Below, in pieces: positions 63,706 to 64,000 of a DNA stretch of 64,000 bases (positions are counted from its first letter, which is position 1; every line of letters starts with the position of its first letter). The position numbers and the translations under genes were made by a program. Location of the stretch: the NCBI RefSeq assembly GCF_020618415.1, contig NZ_CP085345.1, positions 2,232,001-2,296,000 of the forward strand. Direction: 5' to 3'. Below the pieces are notes generated by a model that searched no databases, was not told the origin of the DNA, and saw nothing but the letters and a program-made list of their open reading frames with translations. This stretch comes from Cupriavidus sp. MP-37. Its GTDB lineage: Bacteria; Pseudomonadota; Gammaproteobacteria; Burkholderiales; Burkholderiaceae.

Positions 63706-64000
63706 ATGAAAACATCGATGGCACTGCCAGCGTGCCTGGTCGCCGCCATACTGCCTGCGCTGGCAAGCGCGCAGAGCAACGTCACACTCTCGGGCGTGAT
63801 CGACGGGGGCATCACCTACGTCAACAATCAGCACGGCGGCGCTGCCACGTTGCTCGACAGCGGCGTGCTTGCGCCCAACCTGCTGACCTTCAAGGGCACC
63901 GAAGACCTTGGCGGCGGCACCAGGGCGCTGTTCGAGCTGACCTCGCAGTTCGAGCTGAGCGACGGCAGCACCATTCCCGGTGCGGGGCAGATTTTCAACC
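63706..64000 (+). CDS. Gram-negative porin, N-terminal part (cut by window edge)
   Basis: The frame from ATG 63706 is open to the window end (98 codons). A signal peptide ends ALASAQ, and the mature start SNVTLSGVIDGGITYVNNQ followed by LTFKGTEDLGGGTRALFELTSQF is typical of betaproteobacterial general porins (Gram_neg_porin type). CCGGAGGAAAC precedes the ATG. As last gene of the hap-transporter group it may provide outer-membrane entry for the substrate. Confidence 0.87.
   Translation, partial: MKTSMALPACLVAAILPALASAQSNVTLSGVIDGGITYVNNQHGGAATLLDSGVLAPNLLTFKGTEDLGGGTRALFELTSQFELSDGSTIPGAGQIFN

Overview
The window looks like part of a chromosome or second replicon of a Burkholderiaceae betaproteobacterium, most likely Cupriavidus or a close relative. 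The reasons are high G+C with strong third-position bias, many catabolic operons with LysR/IclR/GntR regulators, Bug-type (TctC) binding proteins, two LivHMGF-type ABC transporters, a Wsp remnant and aromatic ring-cleavage genes. The genus is inferred from gene content and codon style; no marker gene is present. I saw no rRNA, tRNA, CRISPR array or intact insertion sequence.

Layout. 0-7.1 kb: the end of a LysR gene, a SnoaL/NTF2-like protein, then an acyl-CoA activation group (AMP-ligase, DUF485 protein and ActP-like symporter leftward; SDR, APH-like phosphotransferase and a deleted acyl-CoA dehydrogenase rightward). 7.1-14.1 kb: a DUF4397 lipoprotein, a wspA-wspR deletion fusion, a GGDEF-EAL protein and a large FecR/DUF6600 envelope protein with a repetitive Gln/Arg tail. 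14.1-19.1 kb: a leftward LivHMGF-LivK operon with a duplicated repeat inserted before livK. 19.7-23 kb: a GT4 glycosyltransferase and a glycogen-debranching-type glycosidase. 23.3-32.2 kb: an IclR-linked CoA-thioester operon (MmgE/PrpD, two MaoC hydratases, acyl-CoA dehydrogenase, CaiB CoA-transferase, two CitE-like lyases, TctC protein), probably for itaconate, mesaconate or a similar C5 dicarboxylate. Two perfect palindromes lie in the divergent promoter.

32.4-36.4 kb is an accessory zone. It holds two diverged copies of a ~520-bp module (small acidic protein plus structured leader) flanking a Tat-exported SDR, a small secreted protein, a GntR regulator and a livM remnant. 36.5-50.8 kb holds two divergent blocks. 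Leftward are a TfdB-type FAD monooxygenase, an FAH-family hydrolase and an extradiol dioxygenase. Rightward are a Ycf48-like protein, an MMPL/RND transporter, DUF1302 and DUF1329 proteins, a Tat-type flavoprotein, a nucleophile-less alpha/beta hydrolase, a cytochrome c and an NTF2-like protein. Together they look like a pathway plus envelope machinery for a hydrophobic aromatic or steroid-like substrate.

50.9-64 kb: two LysR genes, then a hydroquinone pathway matching the known hapCDEFGHI/pnp order (two-subunit hydroquinone 1,2-dioxygenase, semialdehyde dehydrogenase, maleylacetate reductase, hydroxyquinol 1,2-dioxygenase, YCII-like protein, Rieske ferredoxin), followed by its own five-gene HAAT transporter and the start of a porin. 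Hydroquinone would go through 4-hydroxymuconic semialdehyde and maleylacetate to 3-oxoadipate. At least three loci (acyl-CoA dehydrogenase, wsp, livM) carry clean internal deletions, so gene loss by deletion is a recurring theme.
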